From Hyphomicrobiales bacterium (GTDB lineage: Bacteria > Pseudomonadota > Alphaproteobacteria > Rhizobiales > NORP267), in NCBI GenBank assembly GCA_030688605.1, contig JAUYJB010000041.1, forward strand, positions 1 to 51,861: 51,861 nt of DNA. Direction: 5' to 3'. How positions within the stretch are numbered: the stretch's first letter is position 1; each line of letters opens with the position of its first letter. This document shows, one piece after another, positions 1 to 11,911 of this stretch. The notes beneath the pieces were generated by a model, which ran no database searches, had not been told where the DNA came from, and saw nothing but the letters and a program-made list of their open reading frames with translations. The translations under genes were made by a program, and so were the position numbers.

Positions 1-1722
<1,722 letters not shown>

Positions 1723-1746
1723 CGGCTTCCTCCTCGCAGGCCGAGG

Positions 1747-3123
1747 CTAGAGACCGGCCAGACGGCGGCGCGCCAGGACCTTGCCGGCCTCGACCGCCGG
1801 CTGGCTGAACGGGTCGACGCCGATGAGCCGGGCGGCAATGATCGTCTCCAGCATGAAGTGCATCATCAGCGCGCCGAGCGAGACGGCGTCGACCGAATCG
1901 ATCCGCAATGTTCGCACCGGGCGGCCGGCCTCCGCAAGGCTGTCGGCGGTGGCCTCTTGCATCGCCTCGACGACATCGCCAATGCTGTGGCCAGCCAGAT
2001 AGTCGGCGCCGGCAGCCTGCGCCAGCCCCGGGTCGAGCGCCGCGCCCTTGCCGGCGGCGGCGGTCATGACGAGGGTGAAAAGCTTGTCCCGCGGCCCGTC
2101 GAGAAAAAGCTGCAGTTGGCTGTGCTGGTCTGCCGGGCCAAGTGCCGCCAGCGGCGTCGTCCCGCGTCCCTCCTTGCCGAGGCTTTCCGCCCACAGCTGC
2201 ACGTACCAGTGGCTGAAGCGCTCGAGTCGGTCGCTATAGGCCATCAACACCGAGATGGTCACGCCGCGCCGCTCGGCAAGCGCCACATTGACCGCGGCGC
2301 CGACCGCCGGCGCGAAGCGGGCCGGCGCCTCGCCGGCGATCAGCGCCTCGACGATCCCGGCGGCACCCGCGCGCACCTTGCGGGCGTCGAGACCGGCGAT
2401 GAGCGCCGGCAGCAGGCCGACGTTGGAAAGGGCGGAATAGCGGCCGCCGAGATCGGCCAGATGTTCCAGAATCGGAATTTTAAAATGTTCGGACAACCCG
2501 CGCAGTCCATTGTCTTTTCCAGGCACAAGTTCGGTCAGACATGTGAAGGCGGAAGGCACGCTTGCCGCAAGGCCCGCCGCATCGCAGGCCTGCAACGCCC
2601 TGATCGCCTGGGCGAGCGTTTCGGCGGTGTCGCCGGACTTGGAGATGACGACGAAATGCGCACCCGCGAGGTCGAGCCGCGAGAGGAGACGCTCGAAGCC
2701 TTCGGCATCGAGATTGTCGGCAAAATGGATGCGCGGAGCCGCATCGCTCGCCGCGCCGGTGACCGGCGCATTCCAGCCGGCAGCCTGGGCCAGCGCCTGG
2801 CCGCCGAGGCTGGAGCCGCCGGTGCCGCAGAAGACGATGTCGTCCGCCGCATCGCAAAGGCGACCGGCCAGCGCCTCGAGCGCACCAAGATCGTCGCTTC
2901 GCGACGGCAGAGTCAGAAGCGGCAGGCTTTGCGTCCGGTGGGCGGCGCGCAGCTCTTCGAGGACCGGCGCGGTGTGCGCGAGCGCCGTCTCGAACTCCGA
3001 CCGGCTCAGCCCGGCCGGGCCGATCTTCTCCTCGAAACAGCGCTCGATGGCTTGCTGCACCCCTGCCCCCGGTGCGGAATCGGTTGGACGCGTCGCCTTA
3101 CCCGCCCGGGCGGATTTCCTCAA
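1747..3123 (-). CDS. pgi: Glucose-6-phosphate isomerase
   Basis: Interconverts glucose-6-phosphate and fructose-6-phosphate in the cytoplasm. The 458-residue product has the first PGI signature (DLGGRYSALSNVG), the FCGTGGSSLGG and SKSGDTAETL phosphate-binding segments, and the region GPADQHSQLQLFLDGP that carries a catalytic His. It is shorter than the roughly 550-residue E. coli enzyme, as in many alphaproteobacteria. The start is uncertain: TTG at 3123 overlaps the 3' end of the upstream peptidase gene by 26 bp, while an in-frame GTG at 3060 follows a GGGGGCAGGG stretch and would give 437 residues. It lies in a minus-strand run with two M16 peptidase genes upstream and mutL downstream. Confidence 0.93.
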   Translation of the reverse strand: MRKSARAGKATRPTDSAPGAGVQQAIERCFEEKIGPAGLSRSEFETALAHTAPVLEELRAAHRTQSLPLLTLPSRSDDLGALEALAGRLCDAADDIVFCGTGGSSLGGQALAQAAGWNAPVTGAASDAAPRIHFADNLDAEGFERLLSRLDLAGAHFVVISKSGDTAETLAQAIRALQACDAAGLAASVPSAFTCLTELVPGKDNGLRGLSEHFKIPILEHLADLGGRYSALSNVGLLPALIAGLDARKVRAGAAGIVEALIAGEAPARFAPAVGAAVNVALAERRGVTISVLMAYSDRLERFSHWYVQLWAESLGKEGRGTTPLAALGPADQHSQLQLFLDGPRDKLFTLVMTAAAGKGAALDPGLAQAAGADYLAGHSIGDVVEAMQEATADSLAEAGRPVRTLRIDSVDAVSLGALMMHFMLETIIAARLIGVDPFSQPAVEAGKVLARRRLAGL

Positions 3124-4429
3124 GCCCCTTCGGCCGGCCGACCACAGTGACGATCAGCCGCTGCGGCGCGATCAGGCGGCGGGCGACGCGCTTCACGTCG
3201 TCGATGGTCACCGCGTCGATGAGATCGTTGCGCTTGTTGATATAGTCGATGCCGAGGTCGTCGAGTTGGATGGCGACGAGCTGCTCGGCGATCTTGCCGC
3301 TGGTGTCGAAGCGCAGCGCATAGGAGCCCTTCAGATAGCTCTTGGCGGCGTTAAGCTCGTCCACGCTCGGCCCTTCTTCGGCGAGCCGCTTCAACTCTTC
3401 TTCGATGGTGGCAAGGGATTCGGCGGCGCGCTCGTTCTGGGTCGCTACGCCGCCGAGCAGAAGTGCTGCATGGTCGAGGGGATAGAGATAGGTATAGACG
3501 GAATAGGCAAGCCCGCGCTTCTCGCGCACCTCCTCATAAAGGCGCGAGGAAAAGCCGCCGCCGCCGAGAATGTAGTTGACCACATAGGCGGGCATGAAAT
3601 CCGCATCCTTGCGGGCGATGCCGGCGTGGCCGAATTGAATCACGGTCTGCGGGATGTTCATGTCGATGATGCGGCGCACCGGACCGTCCACGATGGTGGT
3701 TTGCGCCACCGGCTCAAGCTCGGGCGTCGCCGGCAAGGCGCCGAAAATCTCGTCGAGCTTGGCACCGAGGGTTTTCGCGTCGATGTCGCCGACGACGGCA
3801 ATCTTCAATTTCCCGCGGGCGAATACGCGGCCGACATAGCGCTTCAGATCGTCGATGGTAATGGCGGCAACGCTCTCCGGGCGGCCATTGACCGGGCGGG
3901 CATAGGGATGCTGTCCGAAGGCGATTTCGAACCACGCCTTTCCGGCGACGTCTTCGGGGTCCTCCTGTTCGAAGCGCAGCCGGCTGAGGAGCTGCGCCCG
4001 CATGCGTTCGACCGGCTCGGCATCGAACCGCGGCGCGGTAAGGGCAAGGCGCAAGAGATCGAAAGCTTCATCACGATGGCGGCTCAAGGTCTTCATCTCG
4101 CCATAGAAGGCGTCGCGGCTGACATCGAAGGAAAGCCGGATCGCCAGCTCCTCGAGGCGCGTCTGAAAGGTTTGCGAATCGAGTTCGCCCGCGCCCTCGT
4201 CGAGAAGCGCCGTGACCATGTTGGCAAGCCCCTCGCGGCCGGCCGGGTCCTGCGCCGCGCCGCCGGAAAAGGCCAAATGCAGCGACACCAGCGGCAGCGA
4301 GTGTTCTTCGACCAGCCAGGCCTCGATGCCGCCGGGGCTGACGACGCGCGCAATTTCGGTCGCGGAGGCCGGCCTTTCCGCGGCGATCACAAGAAGCACA
4401 AAAAAACCGACGAACCGGAAAGCGGTCAT
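3098..4429 (-). CDS. M16-family peptidase-like protein, catalytically inactive partner subunit
   Basis: A 443-residue exported protein of the pitrilysin/M16 family. At the place where active members carry HxxEH this protein reads EGLANMVTALLDEG, so the zinc ligands are missing. The second-domain segment GGGGFSSRLYEEVREKRGLA, with the substrate-binding Arg-Tyr pair region, is kept. Such proteins usually pair with an active HxxEH subunit, and that subunit is encoded immediately upstream. A Sec-type signal (hydrophobic VGFFVLLVIAA, then ASA) indicates the periplasm. I chose ATG at 4429, preceded by AGGTGGG and beginning at the signal peptide. A GTG at 4456 overlaps the upstream stop codon as GTGA and is the alternative. 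Confidence 0.88.
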   Translation of the reverse strand: MTAFRFVGFFVLLVIAAERPASATEIARVVSPGGIEAWLVEEHSLPLVSLHLAFSGGAAQDPAGREGLANMVTALLDEGAGELDSQTFQTRLEELAIRLSFDVSRDAFYGEMKTLSRHRDEAFDLLRLALTAPRFDAEPVERMRAQLLSRLRFEQEDPEDVAGKAWFEIAFGQHPYARPVNGRPESVAAITIDDLKRYVGRVFARGKLKIAVVGDIDAKTLGAKLDEIFGALPATPELEPVAQTTIVDGPVRRIIDMNIPQTVIQFGHAGIARKDADFMPAYVVNYILGGGGFSSRLYEEVREKRGLAYSVYTYLYPLDHAALLLGGVATQNERAAESLATIEEELKRLAEEGPSVDELNAAKSYLKGSYALRFDTSGKIAEQLVAIQLDDLGIDYINKRNDLIDAVTIDDVKRVARRLIAPQRLIVTVVGRPKGLEEIRPGG

Positions 4430-4452
4430 CAAGCCCACCTGTCTGTTGCCGG

Positions 4453-5826
4453 TCACGACCGGTTGCCCGTCTGCTCTTGCGGTTTGCCCTGCTCGCGGAC
4501 GAGGAAGCCGGTCACTGCGCGCTCCTTGACGAGATATTTTCGCGCCACGGCGATCACCTCTGCGGCGCCGACCTTGGCAATGCGATCCGGCCAGTCCTGC
4601 ACCTCGGCGATGGTCTCGCCGCTCGCCAACGCGGCGCCGAAGGTGCGGGCCAAGCGGGATTGGCTGTCTTGGGCATAGACCGCGCTGGCGAGGAGGCCGG
4701 TCTTGGCCCGCTCCAGATCCTTGTCGGAAATTCCTTCCTCGATGAGCTCGGCGATCACCGCGTCGATCGCCGTTTCGAGATCGGCGAGCTTGGTGTCGTC
4801 GCGCGGCACGGCGTGGATGCCGAACTGGCCATCGTCGAGCGCGCTCGAGGAATACCAGGCGCCGGCGCTGGTGGCGATCTTCTGCCGCACGATCAGGCTC
4901 TGATAGAGCCGGCTGGTCGGGCCGCCGCCGAGGAGCTCCGCGAACAGGTCGAGGGCCTCCGCCTCGCCGGGCGCGGCCGTGCTGGTGCTCGGCACGTCAT
5001 AGGCGCGGCGCAGCGTCTCCTGTTCGACCCGCGGACTCGCCAGGGTGAGGCGGCGCTCGGCGCGTTGCGGCGGCTCGGCCGGGCGCACGCGGGCTCCAGG
5101 CTCGGCGCGCCGGGCAAGCTTGCCGTAGGTTTTCTCGGCGAGAGCGCGGACCTCCTCGGGTGTCACGTCGCCGGCGACGACCAGAATAGCGTTATTGGGC
5201 GTGTAATAGGTGTTGTAGAACTCGATCGCGTCGGCCCGGTTAAGCGCCTTGATCTCATGCTCCCAGCCGATGACCGGCCGGCCATAGGGGTGGGATCGGT
5301 AGAGGCTCGCCGCAATTTCCTCGGCAAGCTGGCTGCCGGGATCGTTGTCGACGCGGCTGCGCCGTTCCTCCAGGACCACGTCGCGCTCGGCCGCGGTTTC
5401 CTTCTCGCCGAGAACGAGATTGGCCATGCGGTCGGCCTCCAGCTCCATGACCTGGCCGAGATGGTCGCGCGCCACCTTTTGGAAATAGCCGGTATAGTCG
5501 GTCGAGGTGAAGGCGTTCTCCTGGCCGCCCTTCTCTGCCACGATGCGCGAGAAATCGCCATTGGGGTGGGTGGGCGTACCCTTGAACATCAGGTGCTCGA
5601 GAAAGTGGGCAACGCCCGTCTTGCCCGGCGGCTCGTCGGCGGAGCCGACCTTGTACCAGATCATGTGGGTGACAACCGGCGCCCGATGGTCGGGGATGAC
5701 GACCACCTGCATGCCGTTGGCAAGGCTGAACTCCTGGGCGTTGGGGGCGAAACGCTCCGCCGTGGCCGATGTCAGCGCCGGCGCGAGAAAGAGGGCGGAC
5801 AAGAGAACGGTGCGGATTGCGCGCAT
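4453..5826 (-). CDS. Zinc-dependent M16-family peptidase, active subunit
   Basis: A 457-residue exported zinc peptidase, related to PqqL-type proteins and mitochondrial processing peptidase beta. It has the inverted zinc motif H74-F-L-E77-H78 inside GVAHFLEHLMFKGT, and a third ligand is available about 76 residues later in VVLEERR. A signal peptide (VLLSALFLAPALTSATA) sends it to the periplasm. The C-terminal half has the GGGPTSRLYQSL segment typical of the family. It is the first gene of a pair with the inactive M16 partner. The substrate is not deducible from sequence. Confidence is high for the family and low for the physiological role. Confidence 0.93.
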   Translation of the reverse strand: MRAIRTVLLSALFLAPALTSATAERFAPNAQEFSLANGMQVVVIPDHRAPVVTHMIWYKVGSADEPPGKTGVAHFLEHLMFKGTPTHPNGDFSRIVAEKGGQENAFTSTDYTGYFQKVARDHLGQVMELEADRMANLVLGEKETAAERDVVLEERRSRVDNDPGSQLAEEIAASLYRSHPYGRPVIGWEHEIKALNRADAIEFYNTYYTPNNAILVVAGDVTPEEVRALAEKTYGKLARRAEPGARVRPAEPPQRAERRLTLASPRVEQETLRRAYDVPSTSTAAPGEAEALDLFAELLGGGPTSRLYQSLIVRQKIATSAGAWYSSSALDDGQFGIHAVPRDDTKLADLETAIDAVIAELIEEGISDKDLERAKTGLLASAVYAQDSQSRLARTFGAALASGETIAEVQDWPDRIAKVGAAEVIAVARKYLVKERAVTGFLVREQGKPQEQTGNRS

Positions 5827-6025
5827 GGCACATTACCCGTGGTCGTACCGGTTGAGTTAGTCAAATTAACAATTTGTCATGATTCCTTCCGTGTCACGAC
5901 CTGACCGGCATCCAAGCTGCCGCGATCGGCAATCAAGGACCCCTTGCAGCAAAGGTCAAAGCCCCGGATTGCCGGGTGTGGTCGGTGTGACGAATCGAAG
6001 GAATTCGGATCGCTCAATCCCGGGA

Positions 6026-6763
6026 TCACTTCCAGAAGACCAGACGATCCAAAAAACTCTTTTTCTTGGGCGGCGGTGGAGGATTGTTCTCGACCACTTC
6101 CTGGGTCTGGCGCTGGACGCCGTCTTCGGCCTCATCGGTGGTGACCTGGCTGCTGGCGACGACGACCGGCTGCGAGCTGGCCCCCGGCTGCGGCAGGGAC
6201 CCCGTCTGCTGGGCTTGCGCTTCGGCCTGCTGCCGCGCGCGATGGCGCTGCAAGAGCTCCTCCGGGGAGAGCGCCCTGGAGGGCTCGACGCGGGCGAGCT
6301 TGCCGGTCGGTCCCTGCGGCTCTTCGCTCGCCGGCCGCACGCCCGCGGCCATCTCTTCCGGCGTCAGCGGCGTGGACCGGCCATCCGGGAGCTTCTTGAT
6401 CCTCTGATATTCGGCTGCGGCCCTCGCGGCCTCAAGCGCCGCCGTCTCCTTGGCCTTGAGGTCGGGATCCTCGGGCCAGTCGGCGCTGAGCTGCTGCTCT
6501 TCTTCGACGGGGTTGACCGGGGGACGGAGCTTGTAGTCCGGCGGAATCACCAAGGGAGAGCGCGCGCGCAGCTCGATCTCCTCGTTGCGTTGTTCCGACG
6601 GTTTGGCGCCGATCAGGGAGCCGAGCCCGGTGCTCGCCGCCTTGGTGATGTCCTGGCCGCTAAAATCGTCGAGATTGGAGCAGCCGCCGGCGCCAAGGAG
6701 GAGAGACAGAGCCGTCACCTGCAGGATGCCCACAGCCTTCACATTGCGTGTCGCTCCACCCAT
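6026..6763 (-). CDS. BamF-like (DUF3035) outer-membrane lipoprotein
   Basis: A 245-residue predicted lipoprotein. A hydrophobic stretch (ILQVTALSLLLGAGG) is followed by Cys28, a lipobox-like arrangement for lipid attachment. The mature part is rich in Pro, Glu and Gln with no catalytic motif, and ends in a poly-Pro/Lys segment and KKKSFLDRLVFWK. The pattern SPLVIPPDYKLRPP matches the DUF3035 family. One member of that family is BamF, the extra subunit of the alphaproteobacterial outer-membrane assembly complex in Caulobacter. The adjacent periplasmic peptidase pair and the lipoprotein signal peptidase gene form an envelope-related neighbourhood. Assignment is from remembered family character, so moderate. 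Confidence 0.72.
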   Translation of the reverse strand: MGGATRNVKAVGILQVTALSLLLGAGGCSNLDDFSGQDITKAASTGLGSLIGAKPSEQRNEEIELRARSPLVIPPDYKLRPPVNPVEEEQQLSADWPEDPDLKAKETAALEAARAAAEYQRIKKLPDGRSTPLTPEEMAAGVRPASEEPQGPTGKLARVEPSRALSPEELLQRHRARQQAEAQAQQTGSLPQPGASSQPVVVASSQVTTDEAEDGVQRQTQEVVENNPPPPPKKKSFLDRLVFWK

Positions 6764-6832
6764 GGTCTCGTCCTACTCCGATGCGGCCGCCGGTGTTCGA
6801 AACGCCTGTCGATGGCCTGTTTGCTCGCCGGA

Positions 6833-7342
6833 CTAGTCCCCGTTTGAGGCACTTTTGTGTCTGCCGAAGAACGAGTCATACAAGAGCCCGGCGACCCCTG
6901 CAACGATCGCGGCATCAGCAATATTAAAGACATACCAGCTATAGCCGTAGACGTGGAAATGGAAAAAGTCGGCAACCGCCCCGTAGATCAGCCGGTCGAC
7001 GAGGTTGCTGGCAGCCCCGCCAATGACAAGCCCAAGGGCAAGCGCGGCAAGGCGAGCTCGCGCCGCGGCGAGCCAGACGGTGAGCAGGCCGAGCACGGCG
7101 ACCACGAAAAGGATCAGCAGCCAGCGGCCGAACTCGCTGTCCTGCTGGAACAGCCCGTAGCTGATGCCGCGGTTCCAGACCAGCACCAAGTCGAAGAACG
7201 GCGCGAGCTTGACGCTGCCCTTCTCGGCAATGTCGTAGACGCCGAGCATCCAGCCTTTGTGGGCACGGTCGACGACGAAGACCGCAAGTGCGACGGCAAG
7301 GCCGAACCGGCTCCAGGGTCCGCGAAGGCGCATGGGGGCCAT
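6833..7342 (-). CDS. lspA: Lipoprotein signal peptidase (signal peptidase II)
   Basis: An inner-membrane aspartic protease that removes the signal peptide of lipid-modified prolipoproteins. The 169-residue protein has four hydrophobic segments. It shows both catalytic motifs: NLVDRLIYG (the N-x-x-D-R box) and FNIADAAI (the second Asp). Length and topology are typical. I chose ATG at 7342 (MAPMRLRGPW), 7 bp after the ileS stop; ATG at 7333 is a possible shorter start. The lspA gene directly follows ileS, the same arrangement as in many proteobacteria, so co-transcription is likely. Confidence 0.94.
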   Translation of the reverse strand: MAPMRLRGPWSRFGLAVALAVFVVDRAHKGWMLGVYDIAEKGSVKLAPFFDLVLVWNRGISYGLFQQDSEFGRWLLILFVVAVLGLLTVWLAAARARLAALALGLVIGGAASNLVDRLIYGAVADFFHFHVYGYSWYVFNIADAAIVAGVAGLLYDSFFGRHKSASNGD

Positions 7343-7349
7343 GCTATCT

Positions 7350-10307
7350 CTAAGCCGCGGCGACAGCTTCGGCGCAGCGCTCGCAGGTTCCCGGCGCCTC
7401 CTCGTGGCTGCCGACGTCGGGCAGGATCCTCCAGCAGCGGGCGCATTTTGCTCCGCTCGCCTCGACGACCTTGACGGCCGCCTTTTCGGTCGCCTCTGCC
7501 AGCCGGAAGGCGTCGGCGGGCGCCGCATCAAAGGGGCTGATCTCGAAGCCGGAGGTGATGCAGATCTCGGCCATGTCGAGGCCGTCGAGGGCGGCCAGCA
7601 GGTCGGGATCGGAAAGGTACAGAATCGGCGCTGCCTCGAGGCTCGCGCCGATGCGCTTTTCGGCCCGCTCCAGCTCCAGTGCGCCGGTGACGACGCGGCG
7701 CACCGTGCGCACCTTGGCGAATTTTTCGGCAAGCGCATCATTGCGCCAGTCTGCCGGCACCTCGGGGAAAAGCTTCAAATGCACGCTCTCCTCGTTTCCG
7801 GGGTAGCGGGTCAGCCACGCCTCCTCGGCGGTGAAGCAGAGCATCGGCGCCAGCCAGGTGACGATGCAGCCGAACAGATTGTCGAGCACCGTGCGGCAGG
7901 CGCGCCGGCGGGTGCTGGTCGCCTGGTCGCAATAAAGCGCGTCCTTGCGGATGTCGAAATAGACCGCCGACAGATCGACGGTGCAGAAATTGAACAAGGC
8001 GGAGAAGATGCGCTGGAAGGCGAAGTCGCGATAGCCCCGGCGCACCCTGCGGTCGAGTTCCCAGAGCCGGTGCAGGACCCAGCGCTCGAGCTCCGGCATG
8101 TCGGCGGCGGGCAGCCGCTCTTCCTCGCCGAAGCTGTTCAGATTTCCGAGCATGAAGCGGATCGTGTTGCGCAGCCGGCGATACGCGTCGGCGTTGGACT
8201 TGACGATCTCCGGGCCGATGCGCAGATCCTCCGCATAGTCGGAGCTCATCACCCACAGGCGCAGGATATCAGCGCCATATTGCTCGACGATTTCTTGCGG
8301 CTGAACCTGGTTGCCAAGCGATTTCGACATTTTGCGGCCCTCCTCGTCCATGACGAAGCCATGGGTCAGCACCGCCTCGTAGGGCGCGTGGCCGCGGGTG
8401 CCGCAGGCTTCCAAGAGCGAGGAATGGAACCAGCCGCGATGCTGGTCGGAGCCTTCGAGATAAAGCGAGGCGGGCCATTTCAGGTCGTCCCGGGTCTCCA
8501 GGACGAAGGCGTGGGTCGAGCCTGAATCGAACCACACGTCGAGAATGTCGGTGACCTGCTCCCACCCGTCGGGATCATGGTCATTGCCAAGGAAGCGCTT
8601 CTTCGCGCCGTCGGCGAACCAGGCATCCGCCCCTTCCTGTTCGAACGCCTCGGCGATGCGGGCATTGATCTTCGCGTCGTTCAATATCTCGCCGCTTTCC
8701 CTGTCGACGAAAACGGTGATCGGAACGCCCCAGGCGCGCTGGCGCGACACGACCCAGTCGGGCCGGTTCTCGATCATGCCCTGGATGCGGTTGCGGCCGG
8801 ATTCGGGCACGAAGCGGGTTTCGGCGATCGCCTTCAACGCGCGCGCCCGCAGCGTATCGCCTTCCCCCTCGATGTCCCCGTCCATAGCGATGAACCATTG
8901 CGGCGTGTTGCGGAAGATGACCGGCTTCTTGGAGCGCCATGAATGGGGGTATTGATGGGTCAGCTTGCCGCGCGCGATCAGCATATGAGCCTTGATCAGC
9001 GCCGCGATGACTGCCTCGTTGGCCTCGCCCTCCTCGCCCTTGTCGGTGATGACGTGCTTGCCGGTGAAGCCCGGCGCGTCCTTGGTGAAGGCGCCGTTCT
9101 CGTCGACCGTATAGGGGATCGCGGTGTCGATGCCGCGGGCTTCGAGCGCCGTCTTGTTGCCGATCCAGGCGTCGAAATCCTCCGCGCCATGGCCCGGCGC
9201 GGTGTGGACGAAACCGCTGCCGGTCTCCTCGGTGACGTGCTCGCCTTCAAGCAGCGGCACGCCGAAGGTGTAGCCGAGGTCCTTGAGCGGATGGGCGCAA
9301 ATGATAGATGCAACCTCGTCCGGTTCCAGATGCTTCACACCACCCAAATCGAGCGTGATTTTCGCCTTTACCGCACACTCTTCTGCAAGGGTGCTTGCAA
9401 TTATCAATCGCTCGCCAGGTTGCGGGCCGTGATCACTTCCTGAAGCGGTTACCTCGTAGAGGCCATATTGAATTCGCGAAGAGAAAGATATCGCGCGGTT
9501 TCCTGGAATTGTCCAAGGCGTTGTCGTCCAGATGACGACAAAGGCGTTTCTTAGTTGTTGCAGGCGCCTTTCGCTCTCTACAGCGCTCAGATATTTTCTC
9601 CGAACTTCACTTATTTCAGCTTCTTTCACCGGAAACTTCACGTAGATCGTTGTCGAGGTGTGGTCGTGATATTCGACCTCGGCCTCGGCGAGCGCGGTCT
9701 TTTCCACCTCCGACCTCATGACCTGCTTGGAGCCGCGATAGAGTTGGCCGCTTGTCGCGAACTTCATCAGCTCGCGGGCGATCTGGGCTTCCGCCGCATA
9801 GGACATGGTGGTGTATGGGTCGTCCCAGTCGCCCTCGACGCCGAGGCGCTTGAACTCCGTGCGCTGCACGTCGATCCAATGCAGAGCGAAGTCGCGGCAC
9901 TCCTTGCGGAACTCGATTAGCGACACGGCGTCTTTGTCCTTGCCTTTGGCGCGGTACTCCTCCTCGATCTTCCACTCGATCGGCAGGCCGTGACAGTCCC
10001 AGCCGGGCACATAGTTGGAATCGCAGCCCAGCATCTGCATCGAGCGGGTGACCACGTCCTTGAGGATCTTATTGAGCGCGGTGCCGATGTGGATGTGGCC
10101 GTTGGCGTAGGGCGGGCCGTCGTGCAGGACATATTTTTCGCGGCCCTTCGCCGCGGCGCGCAGGCGGGCATACATGCCAAGCCCGGCCCAGCGGGCCAGA
10201 ATCTCCGGCTCCTTCGCCGGCAGGCCGGCGCGCATCGGAAACTCCGTCTGCGGCAGGTGCAGCGTGGCGCGATAATCCGGTATGGCTTCAGTCGTATCGG
10301 CCGTCAT
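7350..10307 (-). CDS. ileS: Isoleucyl-tRNA synthetase
   Basis: Charges tRNA-Ile with isoleucine. The 985-residue class I synthetase has the HIGH-type motif as HIGT (residues 73-76, [16 protein letters not shown]), the CP1 editing-domain segment [11 protein letters not shown], the KMSKS loop ([10 protein letters not shown]) and a C-terminal zinc ribbon (CARC ... CERC). All domains are present in order. The DNA of roughly 9300-9640, encoding residues about 222-336 at the start of the editing domain, uses visibly AT-richer codons than the rest of the gene (see findings). The start is ATG at 10307; the upstream gap to ribF is 114 bp. Confidence 0.97.
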   Translation of the reverse strand: MTADTTEAIPDYRATLHLPQTEFPMRAGLPAKEPEILARWAGLGMYARLRAAAKGREKYVLHDGPPYANGHIHIGTALNKILKDVVTRSMQMLGCDSNYVPGWDCHGLPIEWKIEEEYRAKGKDKDAVSLIEFRKECRDFALHWIDVQRTEFKRLGVEGDWDDPYTTMSYAAEAQIARELMKFATSGQLYRGSKQVMRSEVEKTALAEAEVEYHDHTSTTIYVKFPVKEAEISEVRRKYLSAVESERRLQQLRNAFVVIWTTTPWTIPGNRAISFSSRIQYGLYEVTASGSDHGPQPGERLIIASTLAEECAVKAKITLDLGGVKHLEPDEVASIICAHPLKDLGYTFGVPLLEGEHVTEETGSGFVHTAPGHGAEDFDAWIGNKTALEARGIDTAIPYTVDENGAFTKDAPGFTGKHVITDKGEEGEANEAVIAALIKAHMLIARGKLTHQYPHSWRSKKPVIFRNTPQWFIAMDGDIEGEGDTLRARALKAIAETRFVPESGRNRIQGMIENRPDWVVSRQRAWGVPITVFVDRESGEILNDAKINARIAEAFEQEGADAWFADGAKKRFLGNDHDPDGWEQVTDILDVWFDSGSTHAFVLETRDDLKWPASLYLEGSDQHRGWFHSSLLEACGTRGHAPYEAVLTHGFVMDEEGRKMSKSLGNQVQPQEIVEQYGADILRLWVMSSDYAEDLRIGPEIVKSNADAYRRLRNTIRFMLGNLNSFGEEERLPAADMPELERWVLHRLWELDRRVRRGYRDFAFQRIFSALFNFCTVDLSAVYFDIRKDALYCDQATSTRRRACRTVLDNLFGCIVTWLAPMLCFTAEEAWLTRYPGNEESVHLKLFPEVPADWRNDALAEKFAKVRTVRRVVTGALELERAEKRIGASLEAAPILYLSDPDLLAALDGLDMAEICITSGFEISPFDAAPADAFRLAEATEKAAVKVVEASGAKCARCWRILPDVGSHEEAPGTCERCAEAVAAA

Positions 10308-10421
10308 GAATGGTCCGTGGGGCTATAGGAACCGGGCCGACGCCTTGTAACCCCGTGTCCGGCCCTTGGGCCGGCGCTTTTTAGCAATGTGGCCGGCAAC
10401 AATCCAGTGGCGAATCCCCGC

Positions 10422-11408
10422 TCAGCCTTTGGCAAAGCCGAGCGCGGCGTCGAGACGTGAATCATGCGCCGGCGCCGCGGCAAGAAGGCCGCGCGCCGCC
10501 TCAAGGTCCTCGTTCATCCGCGCGACCAGGGCGTCGATGCTGTCGAATCGCGCTTCCGGACGGATGAAGCCGACGAACTCCACCTCGATGGTCTCGCCGT
10601 AAAGATCTTCGGAAAAGTCGAAAATGAATACTTCCAGGAGCGGCTGGCCGCCGCCGAAGGTCGGCCGTACGCCGTAGCTTGCCACCGCGTCGTGGACGCG
10701 CGCATCCTCACCGGCGCCGCGGCGCACCCGCACCGCATAGATGCCCAAGCGCAGCCGGGTGCCGACGCGCAAGGAGATGTTGGCGGTGGGAAAGCCGAGG
10801 TCGCGGCCGCGCTTGTCGCCGCCGATGACCTCGCCGCACACGAACCAGCGATAACCGAGCGATTGGGCCGCCTGTTCGACCTCGCCGGCCTCCAGGTGCC
10901 GGCGGATGGCGCTGGAGGAGAACAGCCCCTCGGCGCCCGAGACCCGCTCGACGATGGTGACGCCGAAGCCGTGCTCCTTGCCGGCACGGCTCAAAAATTC
11001 GGGCGTGCCCTCGCGGTCCTTGCCGAACTGGAAGTCGAAACCGGCGACGGCGTGCGTGATGGCGAGCCGGCGCACGAGAAACGCCTCTATAAAATCGCCG
11101 GCGCGCGTCCTGGCAAGCTCGGCGTCGAACCGCATGACCACGGTGAAATCGAGCCCCAGCGCCTCGAACAGTTCGAGCTTGGTCTCCATCGTCGTCAGCC
11201 GGAACAGCGGCACGTCGGGACGAAAGAATTCGCGCGGATGCGGCTCGAAGACCATGGCGCCGGCAGCCGTGTCCCCCTTGGCCGCGACCTTCATGGCCGC
11301 CGCCAGCACCGCCTGATGGCCGCGGTGCACGCCGTCGAAATTGCCAAGTGCCAGGCTCGCGCCGGTGAGCGCGGAGGGCAGGTCGGAAAGCTCGTGAACG
11401 ACACGCAT
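10422..11408 (-). CDS. ribF: Bifunctional riboflavin kinase / FAD synthetase
   Basis: Converts riboflavin to FMN and FMN to FAD. The N-terminal adenylyltransferase domain has GNFDGVHRGHQ (HxGH nucleotide-binding type) and SSSAIRRHLEAGEVEQA. The C-terminal riboflavin-kinase domain has GRDLGFPTANI followed by GIYAVRV. With ATG at 11408 the protein is 328 residues, the normal length. This start was chosen over an upstream extension (to 11453) because the conserved sequence begins MRVVHELSDLP and GGCAGG lies just upstream. Confidence 0.96.
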   Translation of the reverse strand: MRVVHELSDLPSALTGASLALGNFDGVHRGHQAVLAAAMKVAAKGDTAAGAMVFEPHPREFFRPDVPLFRLTTMETKLELFEALGLDFTVVMRFDAELARTRAGDFIEAFLVRRLAITHAVAGFDFQFGKDREGTPEFLSRAGKEHGFGVTIVERVSGAEGLFSSSAIRRHLEAGEVEQAAQSLGYRWFVCGEVIGGDKRGRDLGFPTANISLRVGTRLRLGIYAVRVRRGAGEDARVHDAVASYGVRPTFGGGQPLLEVFIFDFSEDLYGETIEVEFVGFIRPEARFDSIDALVARMNEDLEAARGLLAAAPAHDSRLDAALGFAKG

Positions 11409-11449
11409 CGAAACCTGCCTTCGCCGGATCTTCGGGTGTGGACGGAGAA

Positions 11450-11911
11450 TCAAGCGCCCTTGGCGGCGCGCTCGGCGCGTGAAGGAATCCGCACGACGGC
11501 TTCGCCGTCAAGCACGGGTTCGCCCTTGACCGTGCATTCGCATTCAAGGGTGACGCGGAACTTCTCGTCATTCTTGGATTTGACCCGCACCCGAGCAACG
11601 GCGGTATCGCCGATATATACCGGGGCACGAAATTTGAGGGTCTGGGAGACATAGACGGAGCCCGGCCCCGGCAGCTTGGTGCCGAGAATGGTGGAAAAAT
11701 AGCTGGCGACCAGCAGCCCGTGGGCGATCCGTCCCCCGAAGGCGGTCGAGGCGGCGAAGGCCTCGTCGAGATGGAACGGATTGGTATCGCCGGAGACGGC
11801 GGCGAACATGTCTATGTCCTTGGCGGTAACCGTTTTGGAGAAAGTCCCCTCCATGCCGAGATGGACGTCCTCGAAACATAGACCCAGCTTGATCGGTCGC
11901 GTTTGCGACAT
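11450..11911 (-). CDS. MaoC-like (R)-specific enoyl-CoA hydratase/dehydratase
   Basis: A 153-residue single hot-dog-fold protein. The hydratase-2 motif is complete: DTNPFHLDEAFAA, with the catalytic Asp and His, then GGRIAHGLLVASYFS. Members hydrate short- or medium-chain trans-2-enoyl-CoA or related thioesters. The start ATG at 11911 is preceded by GGGGGAA; the open frame runs further upstream, but the extra sequence is not family-like. It lies between ribF and the orphan CheY gene, an arrangement I recall as common in Hyphomicrobiales genomes. The exact substrate is unknown. Confidence 0.9.
   Translation of the reverse strand: MSQTRPIKLGLCFEDVHLGMEGTFSKTVTAKDIDMFAAVSGDTNPFHLDEAFAASTAFGGRIAHGLLVASYFSTILGTKLPGPGSVYVSQTLKFRAPVYIGDTAVARVRVKSKNDEKFRVTLECECTVKGEPVLDGEAVVRIPSRAERAAKGA

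Noticed and set aside
5963..5976. Short hairpin CCCGG/CCGGG as a terminator after the lipoprotein gene
   Set aside because: Only a 5-bp stem without a T-run; too weak to call.
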